Shown here piece by piece: positions 17,750 to 26,329 of a DNA stretch of 64,000 bases. Below the pieces are notes generated by a model that had not been told where the DNA came from, searched no databases, and was given only the letters and a program-made list of their open reading frames with translations. Every line of letters starts with the position of its first letter. The first letter of the stretch is position 1. This DNA comes from Mesobacillus foraminis (GTDB taxonomy: Bacteria > Bacillota > Bacilli > Bacillales > Cytobacillaceae): the NCBI RefSeq assembly GCF_004340465.1, contig NZ_SLVV01000002.1, forward strand, positions 372,001 through 436,000, given 5' to 3'. Position numbers and translations under genes: made by a program.

Positions 17750-18547
17750 TTATCCAGCGTGAACGTCTCTCTTCTGATATATGGGCATTTCCGCTGCGAT
17801 TGCTCCAAAAACAATGAACATTCCTGTCCACACAAATGGAGCCACGTAGCTTAAGTTCTTGATAATATATTGATTGTCAAAATAATTAAAGGGAGTCAGG
17901 TATCGGAGACCTTTATCCTCCGTGCTTGAGCTAATCATCCCAAGGATAAAAAATGCGAACACACTGCCTAGCGAAACGGCGATCACAGACTTAATTCCCG
18001 GAAAAATTATTCCTGTCAATATGCCCAGCGCCAGAAAGATTACCTGCAGGAAGAATAAAGTCGAACATATCAGGAACAAGGTTTTTTCATTATTGCTCTC
18101 CGTATTCACCCACGATGACATAGCCAAAACAGTAATAAAAAATGCAATATTCGTAAGGAAAAGGGATGTAAGCGCAGCGAACAGCTTAGAGAAGAAGACT
18201 TGAGAACGCGTAACAGGCTTTGTCAGCAGGAAGTCAGCTGTTTTCTCCCGGGTTTCTTTGGAAACAATCGAAATACCGAGGTTCATTGCCTGGATGGCTC
18301 CACCCAGCTTGATGTAAAGAAATGCATATGAAAAGAACCCGAGCAGCGTAGCAAGAGTTTCAATGGAAAGGCCGACTGCGCGCTTGAGTTCTTCCGGGAA
18401 TCCTTCAAGCACCTGCATAAACTCTTCCGCATCCCGGGAAAACGAAGGGAATAACAGCAAAAATAAAACCACCAGGAACATCAAGGAAATTGACCAGACC
18501 AGGGTAGATTTCCGATAGACTCTTAATTCGTGGAGAAACATATTCAT
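17750..18547 (-). CDS. ABC-2 type transporter permease (first)
   Basis: 265 aa, ATG 18547 behind AAAGGAGG. Six hydrophobic segments with 'GISIVSKETREKTADFLLTKPVTRSQ' as the coupling helix region. It follows the ATPase gene by three bases, so the two are translated together. Pairs with the downstream paralogue. Substrate unknown. Confidence 0.88.
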   Translation of the reverse strand: MNMFLHELRVYRKSTLVWSISLMFLVVLFLLLFPSFSRDAEEFMQVLEGFPEELKRAVGLSIETLATLLGFFSYAFLYIKLGGAIQAMNLGISIVSKETREKTADFLLTKPVTRSQVFFSKLFAALTSLFLTNIAFFITVLAMSSWVNTESNNEKTLFLICSTLFFLQVIFLALGILTGIIFPGIKSVIAVSLGSVFAFFILGMISSSTEDKGLRYLTPFNYFDNQYIIKNLSYVAPFVWTGMFIVFGAIAAEMPIYQKRDVHAG

Positions 18548-18550
18548 TTC

Positions 18551-19435
18551 TTATTCCTCCTTTTTATAATAGTTCATGAAAATTTCCTCTAAATCAGGCT
18601 CCTCAATCCAAAGATTCGACAGCTCGATTCCAGCGATTTTAGATAAAATGTCATTGATATTCCCTTTGTAAATAAATGTAACTTTATTCCCTTCCGCCTC
18701 GAACTGGTTTACGCCTGGGAGGCTGAAATAATCGGCATCTATCGTCTTTGTGGTTTCAAGTTTAAACTTCTTATAGGTGGTTTCCTTGAGCGTACTAATT
18801 TTGTCTACCTTGACGATCCTGCCTTCTTTGATGATTGCCACCCGGTCACACAATCGCTGTACCTCACTCAAGATATGGGAAGAAAAGAGAATGGTTGCCC
18901 CCTTTTTATTTTCTCTTTCCAAAAGCTCAAAGAATTTTTGCTGCATTAACGGATCCAGCCCGCTTGTCGGTTCATCCAGAATGAAGAGTTTAGGCTCATG
19001 AAGCAAGCCTTGGACGATGCCTACTTTCTTCTTATTTCCCAGAGACAGGTCGTCTATTTTTTTATTCAGGTCCAGCTCCAGTAAATCAGCCAGCTCGTTG
19101 ATTCTCGCTGTACAGTCTTTTTTATAAAAGCTTGCAGAGTATTTTAGAAGATCTTTCACCTTCATATTGTCATAATAAAAAACCTCTGCAGGCAAGTAGC
19201 CAATGTGCTTCTTTATTTCAGGGGTAGATTCTATCACGTCTTTTCCAAAAATCCTGGCGCTACCGCTGGTGGGGTAAATAAGCGATAACAGGGTTCTGAT
19301 CGTCGTCGATTTCCCTGCACCATTTGGACCAATGAACCCAAAGATTTCACCTTCCTCAACATTAAAGCTTACATCAATAATCCCTCTGGATTTTCCGTAT
19401 GTTTTCGTAAGGTTCTTAATCTCAATAACGTTCAT
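18551..19435 (-). CDS. ABC transporter ATP-binding protein
   Basis: 294 aa, ATG 19435 behind GGGAGGGG. Walker A GPNGAGKST, Q-loop 'YLPAE', signature LSLGN (a mild variant of LSGGQ), Walker B LFILDEPTSGLDP and H-loop SSHIL are all visible. The C-terminal 70 residues form the extra domain usual in Bce/Ytr/bacitracin-type exporter ATPases ('DLEEIFMNYY' at the end). Energises the two permeases encoded immediately downstream. Confidence 0.92.
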   Translation of the reverse strand: MNVIEIKNLTKTYGKSRGIIDVSFNVEEGEIFGFIGPNGAGKSTTIRTLLSLIYPTSGSARIFGKDVIESTPEIKKHIGYLPAEVFYYDNMKVKDLLKYSASFYKKDCTARINELADLLELDLNKKIDDLSLGNKKKVGIVQGLLHEPKLFILDEPTSGLDPLMQQKFFELLERENKKGATILFSSHILSEVQRLCDRVAIIKEGRIVKVDKISTLKETTYKKFKLETTKTIDADYFSLPGVNQFEAEGNKVTFIYKGNINDILSKIAGIELSNLWIEEPDLEEIFMNYYKKEE

Positions 19436-19459
19436 TCTAACCCCTCCCGGTACTTCGCT

Positions 19460-20086
19460 CTATTTATAAAATGCATCACGCAGCATATCGATATAAAGAT
19501 CAGCTTCCTTAAATTCAGCGGAAAAGTCGCCGTCCGTTCTCTCGCTGGATAATTTTGCTTTTTCCAGGACCTGATTGCTAAAGCCTTCAAGGGTCCAAAG
19601 AATAATATTGATTGCCCTTTTGACATCCGTTCCTTCTTTAAAGAGAGATGGATCGATCTTGCTAAAAATAGTCGAATAACTGTTTTGGAGCATTTCACTA
19701 TGACGTTGATCCAAATCATTCTTGACTTCTGTCGAGTCCTCCATATAGGCAGACATCATAAAATTAAAGATTTCTGGGTGCTTCTTCATTAGTTGACTTT
19801 TTAGAAGCATAATTTTCTTGATTTTAAAAAAGATATCTTGTTCTGTATCCTCAAGATTCGCAAAGAACTCATGCATTAACACGTCCACGAAATGGCTATA
19901 CAAAAACAGATAAAGATCCTTCTTATTATTGAAGTAATGGAAAAGAAGCCCTTTTGATATCCCGGCGGCCTTAACGATTTCATTTGTAGAGGCAGTTGCA
20001 TAGCCTTTTTGGACAAATTCCTGTGCCGCTGCATTCAATATTCGTTCTTGTTTATCCTGGTTTAAGCTTAAAAATTTAGAAATCAT
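19460..20086 (-). CDS. TetR family transcriptional regulator
   Basis: 208 aa from ATG 20086, placed six bases after GAGGG; an ATG seven codons upstream has no site. The N-terminal helix-turn-helix reads 'ILNAAAQEFVQKGYATASTNEIVKAAGISKGLLFHYFNNKKDLYLFLYSHF', the standard TetR DNA-binding domain. The C-terminal ligand domain is helical. First gene of the ABC operon; two perfect-looking operators lie in its own promoter, so it should repress itself and the exporter until a ligand binds. Confidence 0.92.
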   Translation of the reverse strand: MISKFLSLNQDKQERILNAAAQEFVQKGYATASTNEIVKAAGISKGLLFHYFNNKKDLYLFLYSHFVDVLMHEFFANLEDTEQDIFFKIKKIMLLKSQLMKKHPEIFNFMMSAYMEDSTEVKNDLDQRHSEMLQNSYSTIFSKIDPSLFKEGTDVKRAINIILWTLEGFSNQVLEKAKLSSERTDGDFSAEFKEADLYIDMLRDAFYK

Positions 20087-20121
20087 GGAAGACCCTCTTT
20101 CTTTCATGACGCTTATTAATA

Positions 20122-20172
20122 TTGACCAAACTGGTCAATTTCATTATATTCCCATTTGACCACTATGGTCAA
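20122..20172 (-). promoter_or_regulatory. tetR-ABC promoter with two 17-bp operators
   Basis: Two palindromes, TTGACCAAACTGGTCAA (20122-20138) and TTGACCACTATGGTCAA (20156-20172), stand 34 bp apart. On the minus strand the distal one supplies a TTGACC -35 box, followed after 18 bases by a perfect TATAAT; the second palindrome then covers the start region. Binding at both sites would block polymerase directly. The half-site TTGACC is shared, which supports one regulator, most likely the adjacent TetR protein. Confidence 0.88.
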
Positions 20173-20425
20173 CGGCACTTCTGTTTTTTTTCCTCCAATT
20201 CCGCCCTCTAAAAACACACGAGCCTCCCAGGAGATTATCACCTCGGTTAAGGTCCATTTTTATCCCCCCTTCTCGACGAAGTAAGCCCGTTTCCCTCTTA
20301 TCTATAGAGTGTTAAAAGCAATATGACGGAACATTCCTTCTAAAACTGGCCCTTCGTCTGGGTGTCAATTACGGAGAAGTAAGTTATGATAGTAGTGACT
20401 TTTTTTAAAAGAAAGGAGGCCTAGC

Positions 20426-21529
20426 TTGAAAAAATTTATTGTTGTAGGCGGAGGCATTCTCGGCGCTTCCACCGCCTACCAGCTTGTTAAAAAAGGCGCA
20501 GAAGTGACCATTGTCGACCGAAGGGATAAAGGACAGGCTACTGATGCGGCTGCAGGCATCGTCTGTCCATGGCTTTCCCAGAGGAGGAATAAAGCCTGGT
20601 ATCAGCTGGCAAAATCCGGTGCCCAATTTTATCCCGAGCTGATTGAAGAGCTAGAGCGTGATGGAGAAACGGAAACTGGATATGCCCGTGTAGGGGCAAT
20701 CAGCTTACATAAGGACGAGGATAAGTTGCTAAAAATGATGGAAAGAGCTTCTGCCAGGAAGCCGGATGCCCCGGAAATGGGGGAAATCACCCAGCTGTCC
20801 AAGGAGGAAACTCAAACCCTGTTCCCTCTGCTTGACAAGGAATTTGGTTCCGTCCAGGTTAGCGGAGCTGCCCGGGTGGATGGCAGGGCCCTTCGCGACT
20901 CCCTGATCAGCGGTGCCAAAAAAAATGGCGCTGTCTTTATTGAGGGAGAAGCCCAATTAGAATTTAACAACAAAACGGTCATTGGAATCAAAACGGATGG
21001 CAGATTCATCGATGCTGATGCTGTCATTGTGTGTGCGGGAGCCTGGGCAAACGAGCTCTTGCACCCTTTAGGGATTGATCTGAAAGTCACTTTCCAGAAG
21101 GCACAAATTATTCATATGCAAATGCCTGAGGGGAACACAGATAACTGGCCGGTTGTGATGCCTCCCGGAAGCCAGTACCTGCTGGCTTTTGAAAACCAAA
21201 GATTGGTTGCTGGTGCCACCCATGAAGATACCGAAGAGTTTGATACCAGAATCACAGCAGGCGGGATGCAGGAAGTTTTGAATAAAGCACTGGAGATCGC
21301 TCCCGGCTTGTCTCAAGCAACCTATCTGGAAACAAGGACGGGTTTCCGCCCATTTACACCGGGATTTCTGCCTATGATTGGTCAAGTGCCTGGCTGGGAG
21401 GGAATTCTAGCCGCAAATGGCTTAGGTGCATCCGGGCTGACGATGGGCCCATATATTGGATCACAGCTAGCCAAGCTTGCAATGGGGGAAGAATTGGATA
21501 TTGATTTAAGCCTTTATTCCATGGAATAA
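20426..21529 (+). CDS. FAD-dependent oxidoreductase (DAO / glycine-oxidase-like)
   Basis: TTG start at 20426 behind AAAGGAGG, 367 aa. The N-terminus is a Rossmann FAD site (IVVGGGILGASTAYQL) with the acidic end 'TIVDRR'. A second dinucleotide-linked segment is 'ADAVIVCAGAWANELL', and the C-terminal 'GFRPFTPGFLPMIGQVPGWEG...ANGLGASGLTMGP' is typical of DAO-fold amine oxidases or D-amino-acid dehydrogenases. Length matches the ThiO/SoxA/DadA-like group. No thiamine genes flank it, so ThiO is unlikely; substrate unknown. Single gene with a terminator. Confidence 0.88.
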   Translation: MKKFIVVGGGILGASTAYQLVKKGAEVTIVDRRDKGQATDAAAGIVCPWLSQRRNKAWYQLAKSGAQFYPELIEELERDGETETGYARVGAISLHKDEDKLLKMMERASARKPDAPEMGEITQLSKEETQTLFPLLDKEFGSVQVSGAARVDGRALRDSLISGAKKNGAVFIEGEAQLEFNNKTVIGIKTDGRFIDADAVIVCAGAWANELLHPLGIDLKVTFQKAQIIHMQMPEGNTDNWPVVMPPGSQYLLAFENQRLVAGATHEDTEEFDTRITAGGMQEVLNKALEIAPGLSQATYLETRTGFRPFTPGFLPMIGQVPGWEGILAANGLGASGLTMGPYIGSQLAKLAMGEELDIDLSLYSME

Positions 21530-21534
21530 AAAGA

Positions 21535-21576
21535 AGACAGGCATGACCCAGTATGGATCATGCCTGTCTATTTTTT
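21535..21576. terminator. Bidirectional intrinsic terminator
   Basis: AGACAGGCATGA pairs with TCATGCCTGTCT, followed by a T-run on the plus strand. It lies between convergent genes. Confidence 0.9.
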
Positions 21577-21578
21577 AG

Positions 21579-22262
21579 CTAGCTGTTTGTAAGCTGCCTG
21601 AATGCAGAAAGACGTTCCAACGACTGGCTATATTCGTTGATATACTCATCCGCCCTGTTGCCAATTGAGCACCAATAGGGGTGAGGAAGCCGCTTTCCAA
21701 TCCTGTAAGGCAGCAAACCTCCTTCCTTCATCACCTTGAGAGTCGCCTCCACCTCCTTGGATAATGGGATGATTAGGCTGGGCTGGACAATGTCCATTTC
21801 TTTTATAAAATTTTTGATAAAATATTTTTGAATGCTCACAGGCAATTCATAGTAATTGACGTTTTTACGTTCCTTTTTGAAGCCATACCAAGAGAGGTTG
21901 GTTAAATAGACCTTTTTGAAAAAGTTATCGATTCCCATTTTTTCAATAATAGCCAATACAAATTGAGAGCTTGATTCCCAATCATTTTCATTCACGTTCG
22001 GCATTAGCCTGGAAACACCCTTAAAGTCAATAAAAGGAATACCGGTTTTGCCGGCGCCTTTCCTCCCAGGGTTAATCCCGCACAATACAACCCGTGCAGC
22101 TGATTTGGAGTAATATTTTTGGTAGAACGCCCTCACTAAATCTACATTCTCATGAAAACCTTCCAGGATTGTGATTTTCTCCTCTTTAAAAAACTTCGAG
22201 ATTGCTACGTTCGTTTCCGCTTTTTTAAAAAAGCCCAAATGCAGATCAATGATTTCCTCCAT
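21579..22262 (-). CDS. SMUG1-like uracil-DNA-glycosylase-superfamily protein
   Basis: 227 aa from ATG 22262 (MEEIIDLHLGFF); a GTG four codons earlier is less well placed. The active-site segment 'CGINPGRKGAGKTGIPFIDF' matches the family 3 (SMUG1) GINPG...TGVPF motif, and 'LPHPYWCSIGNRADEYI' occupies the place of the C-terminal HPSPxNP loop. It would excise uracil or oxidised pyrimidines from DNA. Substitutions in the second motif make substrate or even activity uncertain. Single gene. Confidence 0.72.
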   Translation of the reverse strand: MEEIIDLHLGFFKKAETNVAISKFFKEEKITILEGFHENVDLVRAFYQKYYSKSAARVVLCGINPGRKGAGKTGIPFIDFKGVSRLMPNVNENDWESSSQFVLAIIEKMGIDNFFKKVYLTNLSWYGFKKERKNVNYYELPVSIQKYFIKNFIKEMDIVQPSLIIPLSKEVEATLKVMKEGGLLPYRIGKRLPHPYWCSIGNRADEYINEYSQSLERLSAFRQLTNS

Positions 22263-22503
22263 ACGCCACCCCACTTTTATTCATTATTATTACATTCGAT
22301 AAATAACTGAATTTCCCCTCTTTTTAAACCTGTTTTTTCCAGGGGTATTCATCATCTTTTAGTCAAACAGCATGAATGCCGAAATTGGTATGGTGACACC
22401 GCATGGACAAAAGGAACAATTATGATGAGATATTGATAAAAATGTCGTCATACCTCCTTCATTTGAAGAGATACTAAAGGAGGTGAACGAAAGGGGGATT
22501 TGA

Positions 22504-22914
22504 ATGAGATGGCAAAGAGAATTGCTTAAAATCATGCAAAACAACAAAGAGAAAAGGCTGGCTTTGGTGATTGATACCTCCAATAACCAAACCGATCAGG
22601 AAATAATTAATAATGTCATCAAGTTTGTCGGGGAAATGAATCCTGATGCAACCTTGGTTCAAGCTGATTTCAGGGTCCGAAGCATTTCAAATATTAAAGA
22701 AGATACTAAAATTAAATATTATACTCATGGGAAATCCTCCTATACGGAAGCCTTTGAATGGGCCAATGAAGCAGAAATAGAAACACTGCTTTATATCACG
22801 GATGTTACAGGATTCCTGTATGAAGAGCTGGAGGTCAAACCATATGTCTATTGGCTGATTCCTGCCCAATTCAAGCCTAAAGTCCCTTTTGGGAAGCTTT
22901 TGAATGTCATTTAG
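22504..22914 (+). CDS. VWA-like domain protein, probably a truncated relic
   Basis: 136 aa, ATG 22504 with AAGGGGG seven bases upstream, preceded by an in-frame TGA. It resembles only the C-terminal VWA domain of MoxR-associated metallopeptidase/VWA proteins (DUF2201 type): 'ALVIDTSNNQTDQEIINNVIKFV', 'THGKSSYTEAFEWANEAEIETLLYITDVTG' and the terminal 'KVPFGKLL'. The MIDAS motif DTSGS has become DTSNN and TDGxG has become TDVTG, so metal binding is doubtful. Codon-like text just upstream in the same frame (about 22429-22503, ...PPSFEEILKEVNERGI) suggests a longer ancestral gene. Expression is possible; function doubtful. Confidence 0.55.
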   Translation: MRWQRELLKIMQNNKEKRLALVIDTSNNQTDQEIINNVIKFVGEMNPDATLVQADFRVRSISNIKEDTKIKYYTHGKSSYTEAFEWANEAEIETLLYITDVTGFLYEELEVKPYVYWLIPAQFKPKVPFGKLLNVI

Positions 22915-22922
22915 AACAAATT

Positions 22923-22952
22923 GAAACCTCCAGGTGATTGCCGGGAGGTTTC
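22923..22952. terminator. Hairpin between convergent genes
   Basis: GAAACCTCC pairs with GGAGGTTTC. T-runs are weak on both sides. Confidence 0.55.
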
Positions 22953-22979
22953 TGCGATTACAATCAAATTGATAAAAAG

Positions 22980-23990
22980 CTAAACCTGCTTTTTAATCAG
23001 GCCCTCAAATTTCTTAGACGTTCTGATTTCCACCGTCAATGTTCCATTCCCAACAATCGCTTTTACCAAAAATGGAGCGCCAGACTTGTTCTGGAACCGG
23101 AAATCTTTGCCTCCATACGACACGGTCGCATCCCTTCCTTTAGGCACATAGCCTACCGTAACGGAATGGTGATGTTTTTCAACATAATCCACGCCTAACT
23201 GATCGACTGCATTAAACAATGTAGAGGATGTCTGGCAGATTCCTCCTCCAATTCCCATTACCAGCTTTCCATTTATCGCTTCTTCGGCAGGCTGGTACCC
23301 GTGGGCCTCATCGCTTGGACCGACGGTTGTATTAAACGAAAAATAATCGTCAATGCCTACAATTACATTATTGATGGCTTTGGCCGAAAGCTCTATATTC
23401 TTGGTTCTGCCAGCAACACCCGCGTTGAAATAGGTTTTATAGGAAGCCACTACCACTTCGTTCAAGTGTTCCGCATCTTCGGCTTTGTACCCGCTCGCGC
23501 TGACATACAAAGGCAGACTGACTTCTCCGCCTTTTGCTGATGCTTCCATTACCTTTTCGACGAGTTCTTCCTCCTCCAAAATCACTCGTGGAGTCCCCTT
23601 AACAACCTGGCCGTTGCCATCAATACGGTCAGGAGTGTTCCTCTTATCATAGCCAGGTTTTTCATCCGTCCCCCTTGCCAGTTCGTGAGCCCACTTTTCA
23701 ATTTCTTCTTTGTATTTTTTGTTGTCTTTTCCATATCCCATTTTCAATGGCTCAAAGGTTTTAATAACATTGCCTTTATCAGGGTCTTTTATATTCACCA
23801 CAATTGGCTTTTCTTCAGCTTTTTGTTTGGCAGGTTCCTTAGCTGTTTTCTCTTTATTTTCCTGTTTCACCTCTGTTTTAGGGTCCTTATTCTCTGTCTT
23901 CCCCTCTGTCGCTGTTTGCTCCGCACATCCCGATAATCCGATTAGACTACACATCAACAATAACGATACTCCCCTGGTAAGCTTCAACAT
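22980..23990 (-). CDS. VanW family lipoprotein
   Basis: 336 aa. Signal peptide with lipobox LSGC near residue 22, then a Lys/Glu-rich tether (about 25-70) and a VanW domain in the C-terminal half: 'SAKAINNVIVGIDDYFSFNTTVGP', 'EEAINGKLVMGIGGGICQTSSTLFNAV', 'KHHHSVTVGYVPKGRDATVSYGGKDFRFQN'. VanW was named from a vancomycin-resistance cluster, but its biochemical function is unproven; many Bacillus have several chromosomal copies without resistance. Expected to be anchored to the outer face of the membrane. Single gene. Confidence 0.88.
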   Translation of the reverse strand: MLKLTRGVSLLLMCSLIGLSGCAEQTATEGKTENKDPKTEVKQENKEKTAKEPAKQKAEEKPIVVNIKDPDKGNVIKTFEPLKMGYGKDNKKYKEEIEKWAHELARGTDEKPGYDKRNTPDRIDGNGQVVKGTPRVILEEEELVEKVMEASAKGGEVSLPLYVSASGYKAEDAEHLNEVVVASYKTYFNAGVAGRTKNIELSAKAINNVIVGIDDYFSFNTTVGPSDEAHGYQPAEEAINGKLVMGIGGGICQTSSTLFNAVDQLGVDYVEKHHHSVTVGYVPKGRDATVSYGGKDFRFQNKSGAPFLVKAIVGNGTLTVEIRTSKKFEGLIKKQV

Positions 23991-24235
23991 TCCCCTGCAA
24001 CCCGGCTTTCTGTTTAATTTTTGGCTGGACTGTTATGGATTTCACACAGCCTTGCCGTAAAAAGAACGATTTACATTTACCTACTATATTCCGTTCTTTA
24101 TTAAGGTATTCCTGCAAAAAGAATGTGATTCTTTCCCAGAAACAGGAAAGTATTTTTTCACCCTTATAGCCCCGCCAGCAAAATAATTCACCTTGAACAA
24201 CGGAAAATTTCAGAGTATCCCCTCTTGCGCGGCAA

Positions 24236-24273
24236 CAACAAAAAAGTGCCCCCAATTGAAATGGGGACACTTG
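24236..24273 (-). terminator. Intrinsic terminator of the que operon
   Basis: On the minus strand AAGTGTCCCC pairs with GGGGGCACTT and a T-run follows, 10 bases after queE. Confidence 0.85.
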
Positions 24274-24282
24274 ACTGGAATG

Positions 24283-25011
24283 CTAGACTCCCCGTTTGTT
24301 TCCCCACACTAGCGCATGGAGCTGGGGCAGAACTTTTACTTCCTTAAGCTCTGGGTCTGCAATCACTTTTTCTATTAAGCTTTCATATTGTGCCAGCAGG
24401 CAGGATACAAGCTCGCTGCGGTCCATCGTAACGGTATCTTCATTGCCAACCTGCATGAAAAACGGCAAATGAGGGTATCTCTTATGAATATTCCGGGCAT
24501 ACTCAAAATCATCATCATTGAAGATAACCACTTTAATACTCACATTACCTTTGAAGCTGGGGGTACTAAGCCTTTCAATAATGCCATCAAGAGCTTCATA
24601 GTTAGTGATCATTCCAGAGCTCGGAGGCTTCGGGGAAATGGTCAATTCATCAATCTCCATCATCCAGTCCTGCCACTTGGAGCCCTGGGTTTCAAGGCAA
24701 AGCTTAATTCCATTTCCCTTTAATAATTCAACAAGTCCGTCCATGTTCTTCAAGAGAGCCGGATTTCCGCCTGAGATGGTGACATGGGAGAACCCTACTC
24801 CACCTAGCTCCTGAAGCTGTTTCCATATTTCTTCTGGCTCCATCTGCCTGATCAAGTGTTTACCGGATCCATCCCATGTAAAGGCTGAATCGCACCATGA
24901 ACACGAGTAATCACAGCCAGCCGTCCGGACAAACATCGTTTTCTGGCCGATGACCATCCCTTCGCCCTGAATCGTCGGGCCAAAAATTTCCATAACAGGG
25001 ATCTTACTCAA
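24283..25011 (-). CDS. queE: 7-carboxy-7-deazaguanine synthase
   Basis: Radical-SAM enzyme that converts 6-carboxytetrahydropterin to CDG in queuosine-precursor synthesis. The start is TTG 25011 (MSKIPVMEIFGPTIQGEG), which overlaps the queD stop by 8 bp. The proposed N-terminus matches the B. subtilis enzyme as I remember it. 242 aa. The CxxxCxxC cluster motif is CDYSCSWC; 'HVTISGGNPAL' is the GGxP-type SAM motif; 'ISPKPPSSGM' and the end 'LHALVWGNKRGV' are family hallmarks. Last gene of queCDE. Confidence 0.93.
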   Translation of the reverse strand: MSKIPVMEIFGPTIQGEGMVIGQKTMFVRTAGCDYSCSWCDSAFTWDGSGKHLIRQMEPEEIWKQLQELGGVGFSHVTISGGNPALLKNMDGLVELLKGNGIKLCLETQGSKWQDWMMEIDELTISPKPPSSGMITNYEALDGIIERLSTPSFKGNVSIKVVIFNDDDFEYARNIHKRYPHLPFFMQVGNEDTVTMDRSELVSCLLAQYESLIEKVIADPELKEVKVLPQLHALVWGNKRGV

Positions 25012-25486
25012 CTTCCATCCACTCCCGTCTTGCTTCTGCATAGCTTGTAGGAGTTTCATAGAGACGGACAAACTCGACTCTTGCCCCATCATATTTTTGC
25101 CTACGGTCTCCGCTTCGGAGAGCCTCAGCCATTTTTTCATAAATCCAGACCACCATATTTTCTGCCGTCGTATTCATTGGAGGCAAGGTTTCGTTTAAAT
25201 ATCGATGGTCCAGGTAAATCTCTATTTCTGATTTCCAGATTTCTTTAATTTCACCAAAGTCAATCATGAGCCCCCGGTCATCAACAAACCCACTCAGTCC
25301 GAATATGACCCGGTAGGTGTGGCCGTGCAGATTTTTGCATTTCCCTTCGTAGGCATGAAGATGATGGGCCGAATCAAAAGTGAATTCCTTGCTGACGAGG
25401 ACCCGTTTATGATGATACTTCAGCTGGTCTCTTTGAATGTCTTCATCGATTTTCTGGAGCTTTTCCACGATCCTGAATCCATACAT
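25004..25486 (-). CDS. queD: 6-carboxy-5,6,7,8-tetrahydropterin synthase
   Basis: 160 aa, ATG 25486, which lies two bases after the queC stop region. Converts dihydroneopterin triphosphate to 6-carboxytetrahydropterin. 'FTFDSAHHLHAYEGKCKNLHGHTYRV' carries the three zinc-binding His and the catalytic Cys; 'DDRGLMIDFGEIK', 'LDHRYLNE' and 'PTAENM'-type 'NTTAENMVVWIYE' follow. Its N-terminal 25 residues are an extension also seen in Bacillus QueD. Co-transcribed with queC and queE. Confidence 0.94.
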   Translation of the reverse strand: MYGFRIVEKLQKIDEDIQRDQLKYHHKRVLVSKEFTFDSAHHLHAYEGKCKNLHGHTYRVIFGLSGFVDDRGLMIDFGEIKEIWKSEIEIYLDHRYLNETLPPMNTTAENMVVWIYEKMAEALRSGDRRQKYDGARVEFVRLYETPTSYAEARREWMEVE

Positions 25487-25490
25487 GAAA

Positions 25491-26150
25491 TTACAGCCCC
25501 TCTTTCATTTTCAAGTATTCATCCAGCCCATTTTTCCTCAGGCGGCAAGCAGGACATTCTCCGCACCCATCCGAGACAATTCCGTTATAACAGGTCAGGG
25601 TTTTTTCCCTGACGAACTCAAAAGCCCCCAGGTCATCCGCAAGCTTCCAGGTCTCAGCCTTATTTAGCCACATCAATGGGGTATGAATCACAAAATTGTC
25701 ATCCATGGATAGATTTAAGGTGACATTCAAGGATTTAATAAATATATCCCTGCAGTCCGGATAGCCGCTGAAATCTGTCTCACACACTCCTGTTACGATA
25801 TGCCTTGCCCCTATCTGCCTGGCAAGAATGCCTGCAAAGGACATAAATAATAAATTGCGGCCTGGAACAAAAGTCGAAGGAAGATCTCCGTTTTCCCCAT
25901 CCTTCACTTCAATATCATCACGTGTCAATGCATTTGGGGCCAGCTGGTTAAGCAGGCTCATATCAAGAATATGATGCTGAATTCCCAGTTCCCCCGTAAT
26001 GGCCTTTGCACAATCGATTTCCTGCTGATGCCGCTGATTATAATCAAAAGTGACTGCAACCACTTCCGAGAATTGTTCCATTGCCCAAAACAGGCATGTT
26101 GTACTGTCCTGGCCGCCGCTGAATACGACCACTGCTTTTTCCTTTTTCAT
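25491..26150 (-). CDS. queC: 7-cyano-7-deazaguanine (preQ0) synthase
   Basis: 219 aa, ATG 26150 behind AAAAGGAGC. The N-type ATP pyrophosphatase loop SGGQDSTTC and the zinc site '[19 protein letters not shown]' are both complete. It converts CDG to preQ0 with ATP and ammonia. First structural gene of queCDE, following a preQ1-I riboswitch, so the pathway is shut off by its own product. A queF gene is not in the window. Confidence 0.95.
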   Translation of the reverse strand: MKKEKAVVVFSGGQDSTTCLFWAMEQFSEVVAVTFDYNQRHQQEIDCAKAITGELGIQHHILDMSLLNQLAPNALTRDDIEVKDGENGDLPSTFVPGRNLLFMSFAGILARQIGARHIVTGVCETDFSGYPDCRDIFIKSLNVTLNLSMDDNFVIHTPLMWLNKAETWKLADDLGAFEFVREKTLTCYNGIVSDGCGECPACRLRKNGLDEYLKMKEGL

Positions 26151-26172
26151 GTAAAAATGCTCCTTTTCAATG

Positions 26173-26250
26173 AAAAAACAGCACTACTAAAGAAAAGCAG
26201 CACTGTTTTCCCTAGTTTTTTCGAGAGGGTAGCTAGAACCTCCTGCGATA
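26173..26250 (-). promoter_or_regulatory. preQ1-I riboswitch with terminator
   Basis: On the minus strand the compact aptamer (about 26243-26210) reads GGAGGTTCTAGCTACCC, then TCTCGAAAAAACTAGGG: a P1 hairpin followed by the A-rich tail that forms the H-type pseudoknot. A terminator (26209-26173, AACAG/CTGTT stem with wobble pairs and a T6 run) follows directly. The queC start lies 23 bases beyond. A -10-like TATGATAAAAT lies upstream near 26290. Ligand binding should favour termination. Confidence 0.95.
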
Positions 26251-26329
26251 TAGAAACCTACTCGCTTTAATTTTCGATATTTATTTTATCATATTTTTTA
26301 TCCTGGCATAGCTTTTTCTTTTTTACGCT

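Noticed and set aside
20426-21529. Glycine oxidase ThiO of thiamine synthesis
   Set aside because: The fold fits, but there are no thi genes or TPP riboswitch nearby, so a generic DAO-family call is safer.
23710-24060. Hydrophobic plus-strand frame antisense to the VanW lipoprotein
   Set aside because: The hydrophobic look comes from reading the Lys/Glu-rich tether backwards (TTT/CTT codons). The sense strand has the full signal peptide and domain.
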